Source: Aquilaria yunnanensis
Taxonomy: Eukaryota; Streptophyta; Magnoliopsida; Malvales; Thymelaeaceae
Direction: 5' to 3'
Assembly: GCA_039654915.1 (NCBI GenBank)
Contig: CM077593.1
Span: 36,364,501-36,428,500 of the forward strand
DNA: 64,000 nucleotides
This document shows, piece by piece, positions 1 to 12,600 of this stretch. Each line of letters starts with the position of its first letter. Position 1 is the first letter of the stretch. The notes below the pieces were generated by a model, which was given only the letters and a program-made list of their open reading frames with translations, did not search any database and had not been told where the DNA came from. The translations under genes and the position numbers were made by a program.

Positions 1-178
1 CATTCTTTTAGTAGATGGGAAGAAATCGGAAAAGGCAAATAATCTCAAATTCAAGAGTCCTCAAGAATCCTTTTCGAGTTAGCTAGGCAAGTTAATGGGA
101 TCTTAAACATTGCACAAATAAAAATCATTTTCGATTAGCTAGGTAAGTCCAATGCGATCTTATCTACCAAAAGAATGC
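1..178. repeat. Small foldback with an internal direct repeat
   Basis: Positions 1-16 and 163-178 are near-perfect inverted copies of a 16-nt sequence (one mismatch). Between them a ~33-nt segment beginning TTTTCGA and ending GATCTTA occurs twice in direct orientation (about 71-105 and 131-162). The tract lies downstream of the NEMP stop codon, in the likely 3' UTR or just beyond it. Confidence 0.4.
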
Positions 179-475
179 AAGCAATACATACAAGGCTTTC
201 TGCAAAATTGAAATTACAACCCAGAAACGCTGATACATGCCAAAGAACCCAACAAAATTGATCAAAAACCACCGGACCACATACATGTGAATTGGTTTCT
301 GGTTCAAGGTTCTCTAAACCCACCGGTAACTGAACCAAAAATGATTATCATATATTGTCAACAAGCCTCACTGAAAAACCTATTAGGAAACAAGAGTTTG
401 ATCCTAAACTATGAAGTAAACGACTCGGGAAATCTTGACCATCATGGATGCCATTCTTAAGCCACCTGCTAGTGG

Positions 476-3400
476 CTACCAATTAAGTAATCTAAATGGC
501 CGGCAACTTCCTACTTCATCGTCATCATCTGTGGTACTTGATTTGCTCCCAACTGCTTCATCTGAACTATCATCTGGAACAAGTTGTATCCTATCTGCAT
601 GATTGATGATCCAATCAGTGAACTGTGGAGATGCCGCCAAATCTGCAACAGCTTCCTGCGTCGATTGCCTGGTGAAATCCTCCCACTCTTGTTTTGTGAA
701 CTTCTTCAACTTCTGTGCCTTGTGGAAGGTTGAGTAGTAATCATGCTGATTCATGGTGCCTACACCAGCACCAATAGTATGATTCAACATGTGAAAATCA
801 AAATCGTGAAAATTCATTAAACACATTTACTCGCCCAGGGTACAATATAGCAAAGGGGGATAAAGAACCATTGAAGCAATACCTTTAACAGGAGAGCTGA
901 AACATGGTGGGCTGCTTGGACTGCTCCACCACTTCCCCGAAGTCTTCATTTTTGGAGATCTACTGAGAAATTCAGCACGATTATACTGAGTCACTGCTTG
1001 CCTCGGCTGCAAGGACCACCTGTTCTCAAATAACCGATTACATGTGATCATCCAAAGAAAATGAGCCCATAGAAATATACACAGGCATATAGATCAATTC
1101 ATCTAGTATTGAAAGGGTAATTTCCCAAATTTAATATCTCAAATGAAAGGCACTAGCATATATTTGTAATAGGTTTTGCAACCTTGCCCATAAGATGTGA
1201 ACTACCAATGCACCCATCAGCATACATGCATATAAAAAGATTTGGAGCAGAACAGAAACTTGAACTAACAAAATTTGTCAAAAAAGACAGAAGTGCCACT
1301 TTTTTATCCCCTTTTCCAGGGAGTGGGGAGAAAGGGGAAGAGAGTGCCATTTTTATTCCAAACAGTCGATATGCAGTTTGAAAAATAAATGGCATGAAAC
1401 AAAGGAAATTGGAAATTGAAGGATATAACATGAGAACAATATTGTATTAGTATGCCATACTCCCACATTAAGCTTGGGTGAACATCGAAGTTGAGGCAAC
1501 GGCAAAGTAGTTCAGAGTATGAAGAGGTGAGTGGGAAGTGCTGAAGAGACATGGTGAAAATTAGGATGGAAGTATTTCAGTCGACCTCACAGTTGTCTTA
1601 GCATGCATGTCTTCTTATAATGTATGTCAAACAAGGAATAAAACATTTTTCCTCCCAGTTATAATCCTTCTCAGAACACAGATCCTAGGAGTTTACAGAC
1701 AGAATCATAGCCATATTGAACAGAAGCAAAAACAATAAAAAGAAGTGTGCAACTGACAATAAACATCTTCCCAGAAGCATAAATTTACATAAAGATTGGA
1801 TCCATGGTTATATTTCCAAATAATGACTTACATATGACCATGCAACATTGAGGAAGTGAGAAGCGAGGAGACGGCACAACCAGCAGCCAACACTACCAAT
1901 GCAAGCAGAGTATCGAGTGTGCTCTGGAAAGTTCATAGAATTGTCACAAATACATACAAAGTACATATAAATGGAAAAAATATAACTACAATATGTCCAA
2001 AAGATGATAGTTGACCAAGATACTGGAGAAATACATGGATCAGCAAGGAAAGCAAAAATTTTACTAGGAACATAACTGATAGATGAAAGTGAACTGCAGA
2101 GAGAGAGAGAGAGAGTTAAATCAGAGTCAGAAGTGTCAGAATCCAAGATTTGTCAAATTCTCCTAAACCGTACACTGACATGCTTCTAATTGCTGGAGAA
2201 AATCCGCAATTACTTCCAGGTCAGATTCAAGATGATTGGCATTTCATTAACCAAGGTTTCAGCCCAATGAATGAAGATTGAAGACATTCTCTGTAAATTA
2301 ACCCAAGTCAAATTCTTATCTTAGCAGATCAACTAGGCAATAGGATTCACATAAGGAATACCTTTACAGGTTAAAGTATGTTGCTCCCCAGTGTACCAAA
2401 AATGAAATAGAGTACAGAATACATCCAAAAATTATAAGTTGGCCTTCTGTGTTAACAGCCTAGCTTACAGTCAAAAGGAACATCTGTATCATACCTGGAA
2501 GATAAAGGTCGCTGCCACCATGCGCATTGCCCACTTCACAAATTGTGCAACACCAGCATCAACACTCCCATCTTTTAAAATCACATATTTTCTCACGATC
2601 CAATAACCCAAAGCAGCTCCTGATAGGATAATTCCAACTAATAGAAACATCGCAACCTGCAAACAAGGAGAAAGTAACCTAAGCTACCATGCGCATTGCT
2701 CAGTTTACAAATTAGGCACTTAGGCATGTTTACTTGGTCCCCTTGCATGGGGACTCATTGAACTCAGTCCCTATTAAATAAGCCACAAGTATTATATAAA
2801 AAATAAAATAACATACAAAACATGCAACGCAAGAAATGGAGAAAGATTCAAACTAAGAAAGTAAAAGCAGCTAGCGATGGAATGTGGTAAGAAAACTTAC
2901 AGGATTATACATCTCTTCGCTCAGCCCAAAATTGACAAGAATTGAACTGACCATCAACGAGAATTGATGCAAAAGAAAAGATCCAGCTCCAAGCTGCAAA
3001 ATATATTAATTAATGGAGACTTTTTAATCATGAAGAAAATCAGATAAGATTAAGAGCTCTCAAGGTTCAGTAAAATGCTGGTTGTAAAGAAAACACAAAC
3101 TCACAATGGATCCATAGATTGTGAGATAGAAGAGATTCTTCCTTCCCAATGGCAATAACTTCATTCCCTGCATTAAATAACTCACAAACGGATTATACAT
3201 AGTTCTCACATCAAAAGAAATTGAAAAGACAAAAAAAAAAAAGTACAGAACATCAAACAATGGTTTATCAAGTTGATTTCCATGGTTCAAGAGAAAGAAA
3301 GACTAATTTTCAGGCTCCAGCCATGCAAATATAAAGATGCAATATGTAAGCTTCTGATAAGAAACAAGGTGATATACATTCAGGAAAGCAGATATAAAAG

Positions 3401-6286
3401 ACGCAGTATGGTCTTGGAGACAAAGACCAGAGGCAGCATATGAGTTTTCCATGAAAATGGAAGAACTAAATACTTTTAAGCTTTGAAAACGCTGAATTTT
3501 CTAGTATTCAGAGATATAAAACTTCTAGAAAATATCAAAGTATTCAGTGACAACATATATTTAAATGAGTATCTGGTTTAAATGCCACACTTAGAAGAAA
3601 TGTTTCTAACCAATAGGACAACAAGATGATATATAAATATGCCCTTTTCCTGTTTATCCCCTACTAGTATCAAAACTACAGAGCAAGAATGAAAATATTT
3701 TCTAGACAAGAGAGCAGGGTATACATCCAGAACCACAGACAAGAAACCAAAATTATTTTCTTTCTTCGTTTCTCTTTTAATCATAGGCAACAAAGTGTTT
3801 GGTGTTGAAGCTAGCTGTGAGGGAGACAATGCCGCATCAAATATTAAGGGTGAAATCAGAACAAAAAGCAGAAGGAAAGAACACACAAGGTTTGTTAAGT
3901 GAAAAGGAAGTTGGATATAAGGATAATGCATCAAATTTGTGTACCTGAAAAAGGAGGATTACAATGACAAGAAAGATGCCTACAGCCATCGAACTACTGT
4001 AATAAAAAGGAACCCATCTGCTGACAATTGGTGCAAACAGCAGTAAAGCAACGCCCAGAACGAGAAACAATAGCCGCCATGCCTGATACTCTGCAAAGTC
4101 ATTAAAGAATTTGATTACAGATAAAAGAATTCAGAAACAAAAGCACAAGAAGCATACTCTTATAAAATGAAAGAGAGAGAGATATCCACACCTTCTTCAA
4201 GGGCAACTGTGATAGGACCAGGAACATCATCAATGAATTTCACATCTAAGTATTTATCCCCATAAGGTGAAGTAACAGATTTCCATATGCCTTTTTGAGC
4301 TATCTTCCAATCATCCTTCTCGCACTGACAATGCCCAAGTGAAGCATTCCTGTATGATTTTGTTAGTAAAAGCTCACATAAAAAGGGCCCTTCAGAATAA
4401 GAATTTTATAAGCATGGCATATCAATTTGGTTTGTTTATTAACAAGGCAACCAGTGCACCCAGACTCACCAATGAAAACAAATATGAATTCTGCTATGTA
4501 GCCTTTCTGGGATTGCAGTTGAAATAGTCAAATTAACCCGAAGTGCACTAGCATAACTCCCAATTTTCAGCCTCATTTGACCAGAGACTTTCACTCTATC
4601 ACACAATACCAAATCTTTTGAACCAGTAACAGATGGATGCACAGGAAGGCTTGAGGTAATGTTGACAACTGGACTTCCCAAGGAGATATCTGCAAAGATC
4701 CAGAATATGTTAACTTGCTTAGTACATTAGGCTTTTGAACAGCAATCTATAGATAGACAGCAAGATATAGAATTCCTAAAAGGAAAGAAACCCCACCACA
4801 CAGAAAATTTAGTGAAGAACAATAAGAAAATTAAAAAAAAAAAATTATGAGTTTCATAATACTGAAACAGCAGAATTTTGTAAACCATTCTGTCCAACCA
4901 TAGGTGATAAGCCACGAAAATACCATTTCTGCAGATAAGCAGTTCTTTGTGGTTCACTACCGACCCCTCCCCTTCAAGAGATGCATAAAAGGGAAATGAA
5001 ATTGACAATCCACTGTTCAAAGGAGGACCAGATCCCCTTCAACTTGTGTTAAAAATAGCCAATGCTGCTTGAATATATTAAATTGCAGGTGGTTCCTCAG
5101 ATAACATCATGTATTTTCAAAGGACTGCCCATAACCATAAGTAGTGAACATAAAGCATGAAAACAATTCTCACTGTAGGTTTTGACGTTACATAAATAAT
5201 CAAACTAGTTTCAATGAAACCTACAGCAGAAGCGATTGAAGGGAAGATGTTGATTTATGACTATTAAGTTGCGTACCAGAAATAGCAAGTAGGAAAAATC
5301 ACAAAGCATTGCGCCATTACTGAGATGACAAAACCGAATCCGGTGCGATTCCATCACCAACCAAGCAAACGAATATTGCTCCTCAAACATAATTAGAACC
5401 CTATTTCCTTAAACCTAATAGTCATTACAAAAAAAGAATTTTATAATCATCATTCAGATATGTTGAAGCTCGTAGCAAAATTTCAGGAACAAAGAAAACT
5501 ATCATAGTCAGCTAGATGGAATAGTTATATCTTAAAAGGGATAATCAACACTCCTCCACATGGGGAGTATTAATTAGCTTTATTGAGTCATAAATAACTT
5601 GACATCACTGCTAGCACCCTGCAGCCACTAAAAGTATGCAAAATATATTCACTGATCAAGAGGAAAATAATCCAGTGGTGACAAGTAGTCCTTCCTTATT
5701 CCAGCATTCAGTACTGGCAGAAACCGCTAGTATATCTACTAAATGGGAACCATGGAACCATCCTGAAGGCATCTCAATGCAAACTCTACTCAGAGACTTG
5801 GACTCAAAATTAACATTGAAAACAAAAAAGAACAAAATTATCAGCTTATAATTTGCTCTTTTGTTCTAATTGCACCTAGCAACAAAGCACAAAACAAGCG
5901 ATCATAAAAACCCAGCCCCAGATCTTCTCCTAATGCTTTCTTACCCCCTTCCCTTTCCAGGAGCAGAAGACACCAAACAATCATCATAAAGAATCACGGA
6001 CAAAATCCATGACGTGCCTGCAATCTATTACTGTTTAAAACCACAGAAAACTAACGAAGCCAAAATCAAAACCCAAATCGATTGTTTCCCTTTTCCTCAC
6101 AAAAGAGCAAAAGAAATGCCAAGGAAGAATGAAGAACAAGCAAATTTAAACCCCAAAAATGAACGTGGGAAGAGACAGAGAGAGAGAACCTTTGACAGCG
6201 GTTGAATGAGTTGCACTTGAGAGGAAGAGGAGAGAGAAGAAGGGAAGAAGGAAGCCCAAACGAGCAGCAGAGAAAAAACGGGCCAT
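476..6286 (-). CDS. PNET2: NEMP/DUF2215 nuclear-envelope membrane protein, 10 exons, 483 aa
   Basis: Exons in transcription order: 6286-6190, 4689-4470, 4349-4192, 4090-3945, 3167-3105, 2993-2901, 2656-2495, 1923-1832, 1019-883, 759-476. All nine introns are GT-AG, the phases join without a break, and the total is 1452 nt ending in a stop at 478-476. The start is the ATG at 6286, followed by a hydrophobic signal peptide (residues 1-27). Residues ~30-160 form a lumenal domain. From ~164 to 337 there are about five or six hydrophobic segments, including the family-typical stretch APIVSRWVPFYYSSSMAVG. The C-terminal tail is soluble and nucleoplasmic by analogy, with FTKQEWEDFTRQST near residue 410 and an acidic end. 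The arrangement matches the NEMP (TMEM194) family of inner nuclear membrane proteins; I recall the Arabidopsis members as PNET2, parts of the plant nuclear lamina. The family call is firm and the symbol less so. Small reading frames inside its introns are noise. Confidence 0.9.
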
Positions 6287-6326
6287 CTTGCTCCGCCAGT
6301 GTAGAAGTTCGGGCAAAGCCCAGAAG

Positions 6327-6334
6327 TATTTATG
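6327..6334 (-). promoter_or_regulatory. Probable TATA box of the NEMP gene
   Basis: CATAAATA on the minus strand, about 40 bp upstream of the start codon at 6286. This spacing implies a very short 5' UTR. No other TATA-like element lies between the ATG and the miniature element at 6391. Confidence 0.4.
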
Positions 6335-6390
6335 CATGCAACCAGAGCGTAAAGTGTGCGTCTGAAGCGAGTCTTTGTGCTTTGTCTTTA

Positions 6391-6731
6391 GGATTAATTA
6401 CAGTTTTCCTACCAAGGTTTAGATGATATTATATTTTACCCCTCTTATTTCAAAAATACACATTTTACCTCTTATCTTGCATTTAGCCCTCTTAAAAAAA
6501 CTATTTTAGATTTACAGAAAAAAAAATTGATAACTTAAAATATAAATTAACTATAATAAAAATATGATACATAGTGAAATAATTAATATACAACTACCAT
6601 ACATTTTAAATTAAAATTTTAAAAATTGTTATTAGATAATGTAAAAAAGATAGGGTAAAATGTATATTGTTAAAATAAAATAGATAAAGTGTGATATTAT
6701 CTAAAACCTCAGGTGTAAATTGTAATAACCC
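6391..6731. mobile_element. MITE with 9-bp target duplication (Mutator-type)
   Basis: The two ends are long inverted repeats: the left begins GGATTAATTACAG and the complement of the right begins GGGTTATTACA, with similarity continuing about 80 bp inward. The flanks TTGTCTTTA (6382-6390) and TTGTTTTTA (6732-6740) are a 9-bp target duplication with one mismatch. There is no coding capacity. The element sits about 60 bp upstream of the NEMP gene's putative TATA box. Confidence 0.7.
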
Positions 6732-6740
6732 TTGTTTTTA

Positions 6741-6948
6741 ATGCCAAGTACGCGTAGCGTCGATCAAAAGCGACGCGAATCAATTCGGCTTTAAATTGAA
6801 GGATTAAACCCTAAAGTTGGCCCTCTAACTTTTTAGTCTCTATCCAACTTGCCTCCAGACCTTTTTGTTTGTTGTTAAATGACTACCTCTCGCTTCAGAA
6901 TTGTGCCCGGGGCTGTCAAGTATTGAACCCATAATGACAAGCTTGAGC
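6741..6948. other. Spacer between two MITEs
   Basis: No gene is visible. It contains a small GC-rich hairpin (GCGTCG at 6757-6762 against CGACGC at 6771-6776) and text resembling the ends of the next element. Confidence 0.5.
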
Positions 6949-6957
6949 CTTATTGAT

Positions 6958-7472
6958 TGGCCTAAAGCCCTTTTGTCCCCTGAACTTTTTCAACTCAGAC
7001 CTTTTATCCCCTAGACTTCGACTCGGTTCAACTCGCCCCTCAAACTTTGTAAATTGGGATCTTTTACCCCACAACCCTGTTAAATGGAGAATTTGTACTA
7101 AAATAAAAATAAAAGGGGAACTGAATGGTTAACTAAATCATTTATCCAATGGTTGACTCTTGTAAGCAAACAATAAGCACAAAAGCTTCAGTTTTCGTAT
7201 TTGAGATTGCTCATCTTTCCCTTGTCTTCACCTATAAGTTTGTGTTAAGGCTTCTTAGTGTTTATTCACAAGAGTTAACCATTAGATAAATGATTTAGTT
7301 AGCCCTTCAATTTTTTTTTATTTTTATTTTAGTACACATTCTTCATTTAATTAGACCAAGAGGTAAAAGATCCTAACTTGCAAAGTTTGATAGGTGAGTC
7401 ATACCAAGTTAAAGTCTAAAGGGTAAAAGGTCTAAGTTGGGAAAATTGATGGAGTAAAAGAGGCTTTAGGCC
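6958..7472. mobile_element. Long-TIR MITE / foldback (Mutator-type)
   Basis: Both ends carry GGCCTAAAGCC in inverted orientation, and the arms remain complementary for roughly 200 bp each, leaving a short centre near 7200-7260. A 9-bp direct duplication CTTATTGAT flanks the element at 6949-6957 and 7473-7481. It has no coding capacity, so it is a non-autonomous element. Confidence 0.75.
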
Positions 7473-7481
7473 CTTATTGAT

Positions 7482-8070
7482 CCGAACCTTATCAAACTCA
7501 ACTCCGAGCAAATGAAATTCGAGCTTGCTAAAATAAAAAGGATGAATTATGAATATACTGCCTAAGGTTCGATCATTATTAGAAATAAATAACCTCTTCA
7601 AATTTGAAAACTTACCGTTACCCATGAATTTAAGAAAATAGAATTAATTTCGTTTACCCCTAAAGTTTGGCACATTAATGAAGTCAGCACCAAACGAGGT
7701 TGCAACAACAATTACGTGTAGTTTATTGCAAATGAGCGAAACCAAAAGGTGAGACGTCGCAGTTCATGCCATCCTTTTACATGAGCTCACGAATCAAGAG
7801 AATTAGCTTTAATACAGGATTAAATTATGAAAAAATTATAGTTGAATTTAAAATATAAAGTATATGAATATTAGAAAAATAATTTAAATATTTTGTATTG
7901 TCACAAAAAAAATAGAAATAATAAATAATATAATGACAATTTTAAATAAAATAATAAATAAAAATGTTATTAACTAATACGAATACTTTACAAGTAATAT
8001 AAAGTGGTAATAATATGTGTCTTGATAGTATATGCAATAGTTTAAATAAAAATACTTTATTATACAATTA
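7482..8070. other. AT-rich intergenic spacer
   Basis: No gene or clear repeat structure is seen. It becomes strongly AT-rich from about 7800 and ends at the target duplication of the gypsy element that follows. Confidence 0.6.
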
Positions 8071-8075
8071 ATAAT

Positions 8076-8801
8076 TGATACCCAGCTTCATCTTCGTTAT
8101 ATGACATGTTGAGCCTGGGAGAGACTTCCAGTGAGAAGGTGTCTACAGGATCTTGAAGAAAGTGGGTTAAGAGCTCCCCGGAGTGTATTTTCGGGGAATG
8201 AGCCTCCGACACCCAAGTCAGTATATGAGTGAGAAGTTGTTTAAGAGCAAAGAGTATAGAGGAGAAAGTCTTGTCCTTCTTATTAAGGAGCCTCCTAAGT
8301 ATTTATAGGAGGGTGGAGGGAGTAGGTCATTTTGCACAGCCTACCTAGATTGTGACACGTGTTCAGTTAGATCTGGTCCGTACCTTCGGAGGAAAGTATC
8401 TCCAGTTGGCCGTAGTTAGTCCCGGCCATAGGGTAGGGGCATGTGCGAGGCCTCTTTGTCAGAGGTTCCTTAACCATATTTGTTGTTTCTCCGTAAGACC
8501 ACTTCAGAGGTATAAGACCCCTTTAGATAGAGATTTATCCCCGAGGGTTACCGGAGAACGCCTTTTGGAAGTGCGGACCATCTTCAGGAGACATTTTCCT
8601 CTATCGAGGATGATAGCCCTATTTTCCGAGGTGGGTAGCTCGCAAATTCACAGGTGGTGAGGAGACTTTTTCCCGAAGTTGACCATATAATCTTCATAGG
8701 GTAGTGCGGAAGATCTTCCGAGGTTGGTGCTATGACTGCCCGAGGGTGGTATCGGGTTAGCCACTTAGGATTTCTTGTAGACAATAGCCTTTCAGCTATC
8801 A
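8076..8801 (-). repeat. Element A 3' LTR (726 bp)
   Basis: On the plus strand it runs TGATACCC...GCTATCA. It matches 20579-22304 once the nested LTR there is removed, and both copies come to exactly 726 bp. A minus-strand TATAAATA lies at 8300-8307. Confidence 0.92.
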
Positions 8802-8818
8802 CATACCCCCCTCAAAGA
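8802..8818 (-). other. Polypurine tract of element A
   Basis: Read on the minus strand, TTTGAGGGGGGTATG lies directly before the 3' LTR, as expected for the plus-strand primer of reverse transcription. It confirms the minus orientation of the element. Confidence 0.8.
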
Positions 8819-9440
8819 AGTTGAAGTTGAGTCTTTGGCGCTAATCACTCAAGAGCACGGCATGGAAATCCTGCTTTTTTGGGTAGCTAAAGCTGTCCTT
8901 GGCGAAAGAACTTGCTTTCGCTAGCTCTTCGAGTTGAGACACTTTTTTTTTTACCGAAGTTGTATTCTCAGCATTTTCTGGGGTTCCTCGTTTGTGTTCC
9001 ATTCTCTGGATTTGGGCCCTTGATCAGGATGTTGCTCCGAATTAACTTCTCTTTTTTTTTCTTTGAAGTCACACCTTCGGATTCGTAAGGAGTTGGGTTA
9101 TATCTTTTAGCCGAACACTCAATTCTGGAGAAGTTGTACCTTCAGAGGAGAGGGGCTATTTTGTTCTCAAGCCAAATTATTGACTTAACCAAGGTAACAT
9201 TTTCGAGGGCGAAGAGCTAATGCCTTTCTATCAGTGAACTGTCCTACCTTCTGACTGGGCAGTCACATCACTTCGGAATGGGCAATATAGACTTGCTGGT
9301 GTCAAAAGGCGTGACCTCGTTTCTCGCATCGTGTAACACGTGTCCTTAGTTTATTGGCGATCCGTCGCGTCCATTACATTGGTTATATCCCTTCAATTAC
9401 AAAGGGTCATTATGGCAACGCTTTGCCTACCTTCTTCGGT

Positions 9441-9450
9441 CTATATAAAG
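9441..9450 (+). promoter_or_regulatory. TATA box of the antisense ORF in element A
   Basis: CTATATAAAG on the plus strand, 246 bp upstream of the antisense ORF's ATG at 9696. It is an almost ideal plant TATA box, in an internal non-LTR part of the element and on the strand opposite to gag-pol, so it would drive a separate transcript. Confidence 0.6.
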
Positions 9451-9695
9451 CCTTTCTTATTCAGAGTTTCCACACTTCTTCAACTTTCATTTCTTTTGCT
9501 CTTAGATTTCCTCTCACTTCCAACTTTCTTTTGCAGCGGTGCTAGCGGCGGAGCAATTTCCAGTAAGGTTTTTCGGCGTTCTCCAAAGTTCCTCTATTTT
9601 CTGAATAGGTGGGTTTCCTTCCAAAGTCGTTCTTCTTCTTCCCAATTTTTTTTCTTTCCTCTATTTATCTAAGGTTAGTGTCTTAGTCATCGAAA

Positions 9696-12600
9696 ATGTC
9701 TTCTTCTAATGTCAAGGTTTATTCGGTTCCCGAGAGTTGGATTCCTCTCAACTCTCATCTGAGCCGCGCCACTTCGGAAAAACTAAAGAAGTGGTCGGCC
9801 AAAATTTTCCTTTCTTCTTACACCATCACCAGACTTCTCGGACCTACTATGCCGAGCTACCTTCCTCGTCATGACAAGGTTACCGTCTTTAGAGCACAGC
9901 TGAAGGCGGGTCTTCGGTATCCTCTACCGAAGATGGTTTGCAACTTTTGCCAATTTCATGGCATTGTCATTAACCAATTTCCCCTGAACTCCTACTCTTA
10001 CTTTAATGTCTTTCTTTGTATGTGTGGGGTCTCCAAAATAGAGCCCCACTTCATCTTTTTCATGCAATATTACAAACTTTACCCCGTCCCGAAGTGCGGA
10101 TTCTACTTCTTACTCCCTCGGGGATCCGGGAGCAAGAAGTTTACTTTCACTTTCGGCACCAAAGATAGCTAACAAGGTTAGTAGAAAAAAGTACTTTTTC
10201 TTGAAAGTATATGAAAAGTGGAAGGACATTCACGCAAAGTAGACTTTGGGAATGCTAGACATTAACGTGATAGACCCATTAAAGCTGTTTATCCTTAAAC
10301 TTGAGTCTCAGTTCAAGGAGTTTGACAATCGTATTTGGGCAGTAGCTGACTGGTCCAACCAAGCTTCTTCACGTCCACTGTACCCCTTCCCGATCAGATG
10401 GAACCTTATGACCAAAGAAGTACTTCGAGAGCTCGGGGTCGTCAAGGAGCGTATCACTGACTTGAATATGTTGAAATCGGTAGTGGATGGGAAGAAGTCC
10501 TAGCTAGTCATGCTCCTTCGGGGCGAACTTACATATTTGGTGCTTGTAAAGAGTAAGCTCATTTTCAGCTTATTGTTTGGGATTTTTCTGTACTTACACT
10601 GATGTTTTTCTCTTTGTAGAAATGGGCGACAAGTCAACATCGTTTTACAAGAGTCTCTTCCTCGATCAAGCTGAGAAGGGGGAGCAAAAGAAGAAAGCCC
10701 CGAAGAGGAAAAAGGGGCCAACTAGGCAGCCTTCGGTGACATCGAAGACAAAAAAGGCGAAGGAGGACTCACTCCCTTCTCCCCCTAAAGACAGTACTGC
10801 CAACCTGGGAACTTCTGTCAAGGCTGCGGATCCTTCCCAAGGGGCTGCGGTCTTTTCTATTCCATTAAGTCCTGAAGTAGCTGTGGAAACACTAGGGACC
10901 TCTCTCGGTCAGATTTCTACCGAAGACCTAGAAGAACGTCGAAAAAGGAATGGCAAAGATATTCCTACCGAGGTCCATGATGTTAGTGATTCTAATGATG
11001 TCGAACTCTCACCAGGTTTGTCTCTTAACCATTCATCTATAAGCTTTGGATTTTTTGGTATTTTAGACCTTATAAATGAATGGCTAAGAGATAATGTAAT
11101 AAAGGAACTTCGGCGTGACTTTGCAGAGGATAGAGTACAAATGGTGTGGATGACATACCACCTTTAGTGGAGGGCCATTAGGGACTCAAAGATTTCGAAG
11201 GACAAGGTCTTGAAGGAACCCTTCTATACCTTCACCAAGGACGTGGACCTATTCTCCAAAGACTGTCAGAAGTGTTAGTGTTGTGCCTAAAAGCCAATAA
11301 TGAGATGATTGTATTTTTGCACATTGAGTTATGATATTTTATTAAGGCATTAATCTAGTAATTATGTTTGTTGTTTTGTTTCTGCGGAGCGTAATAAACA
11401 TAATTGTAACCCTAGAATAATGATATTCTCAAATATCTCTGGTCTAGTATTATTGTGAAATGGGTTACAATAATACATAACGACTAGCATATCTGGAGAC
11501 TAATATGAGATATTTAATCTACATATGGGTACAAGTTGGAGAACTTGTTACTAGAGCAACCCACCATGAGAACGCTACATGAATCGTTATATGAGTATCA
11601 TAAGTGATTCTCATAGTGATCATGATATATGTAGTTCTTTGACCTAAGGTCATCAAGGTTCCCTACATATGAGTTACATATTTTGATACTTCCCTTTGTT
11701 GCTCATAATTGAGTGAACTTGAAGAAGGTCATTGGATATGTCACATATCATGTAGAGGGATTTGTATGATCAAGATGGGATTTGTCCTTCCTATGTAACG
11801 GAAGTGATATCTTCAGGGCCCTTAATAGAGTGAGACTTAGAAAATGCATGGCTATGCTCGAATGAGTTGATATATGATATCAATATCATCAATTTAAGTT
11901 AGTCTACTCGGTATCAAGAAACTAAATATTGGGCTATACGAGAGTGACGCATTCCATGTCTTGTGCCTAGTCTTGATATCTTGGATAAAGGGACAACGGC
12001 ATAAATGAGTAATGATCATAAAGGCTTAGTCGAATCATCGACAATCTTATCACTTAGGTAGCAATGATGTGTTGCTAGACACCACTTATTGCTTATGATC
12101 ATAAATGTGATTTATGATCATTGCCAACATAGTAAGAGCCTATTGGGTCGCACACATAGAGCTATTTGGATTATTAGAGTGCATGGGCTAAATATTTGGG
12201 TTATGGTTTCATAATAATTTCATATTAATAATGAGCCCAAAAGTTAAGCCATTATTAAGCCCGAAATTAAAGCCTAATTGAATTAGGGCTTTGAAACCGA
12301 TTATGCCTATAAGTTGAGTCTCACTACAAATACAACTTTTAGTGAGAAATTCATAGCTTTTTTGCCCTAGCCTCCTAAAGAGGATAGCCGTACTCTTTTC
12401 TTACAATTCCTTAGAGGACGCAAGCTAGAACTGTGAGCACAAGAAAAATGCATCTACCGAGACGTGGTGGAAGCGTGGTGAACCCGAAAAACTCGTGTGG
12501 ATACCATAAAAAGCTTGAACACGTCAACTGTTCAGGTTTTTGTGATTCGACTCTACAGTTGGGCAAAATATCTCAACCGAATTAGGTATGAAAATTTTCG

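Noticed and set aside
1153..5851. Several 60-118-codon open stretches within the NEMP gene
   Set aside because: They cross exon-intron borders or lie in introns and have no recognisable domains; only the spliced frame makes a coherent protein.
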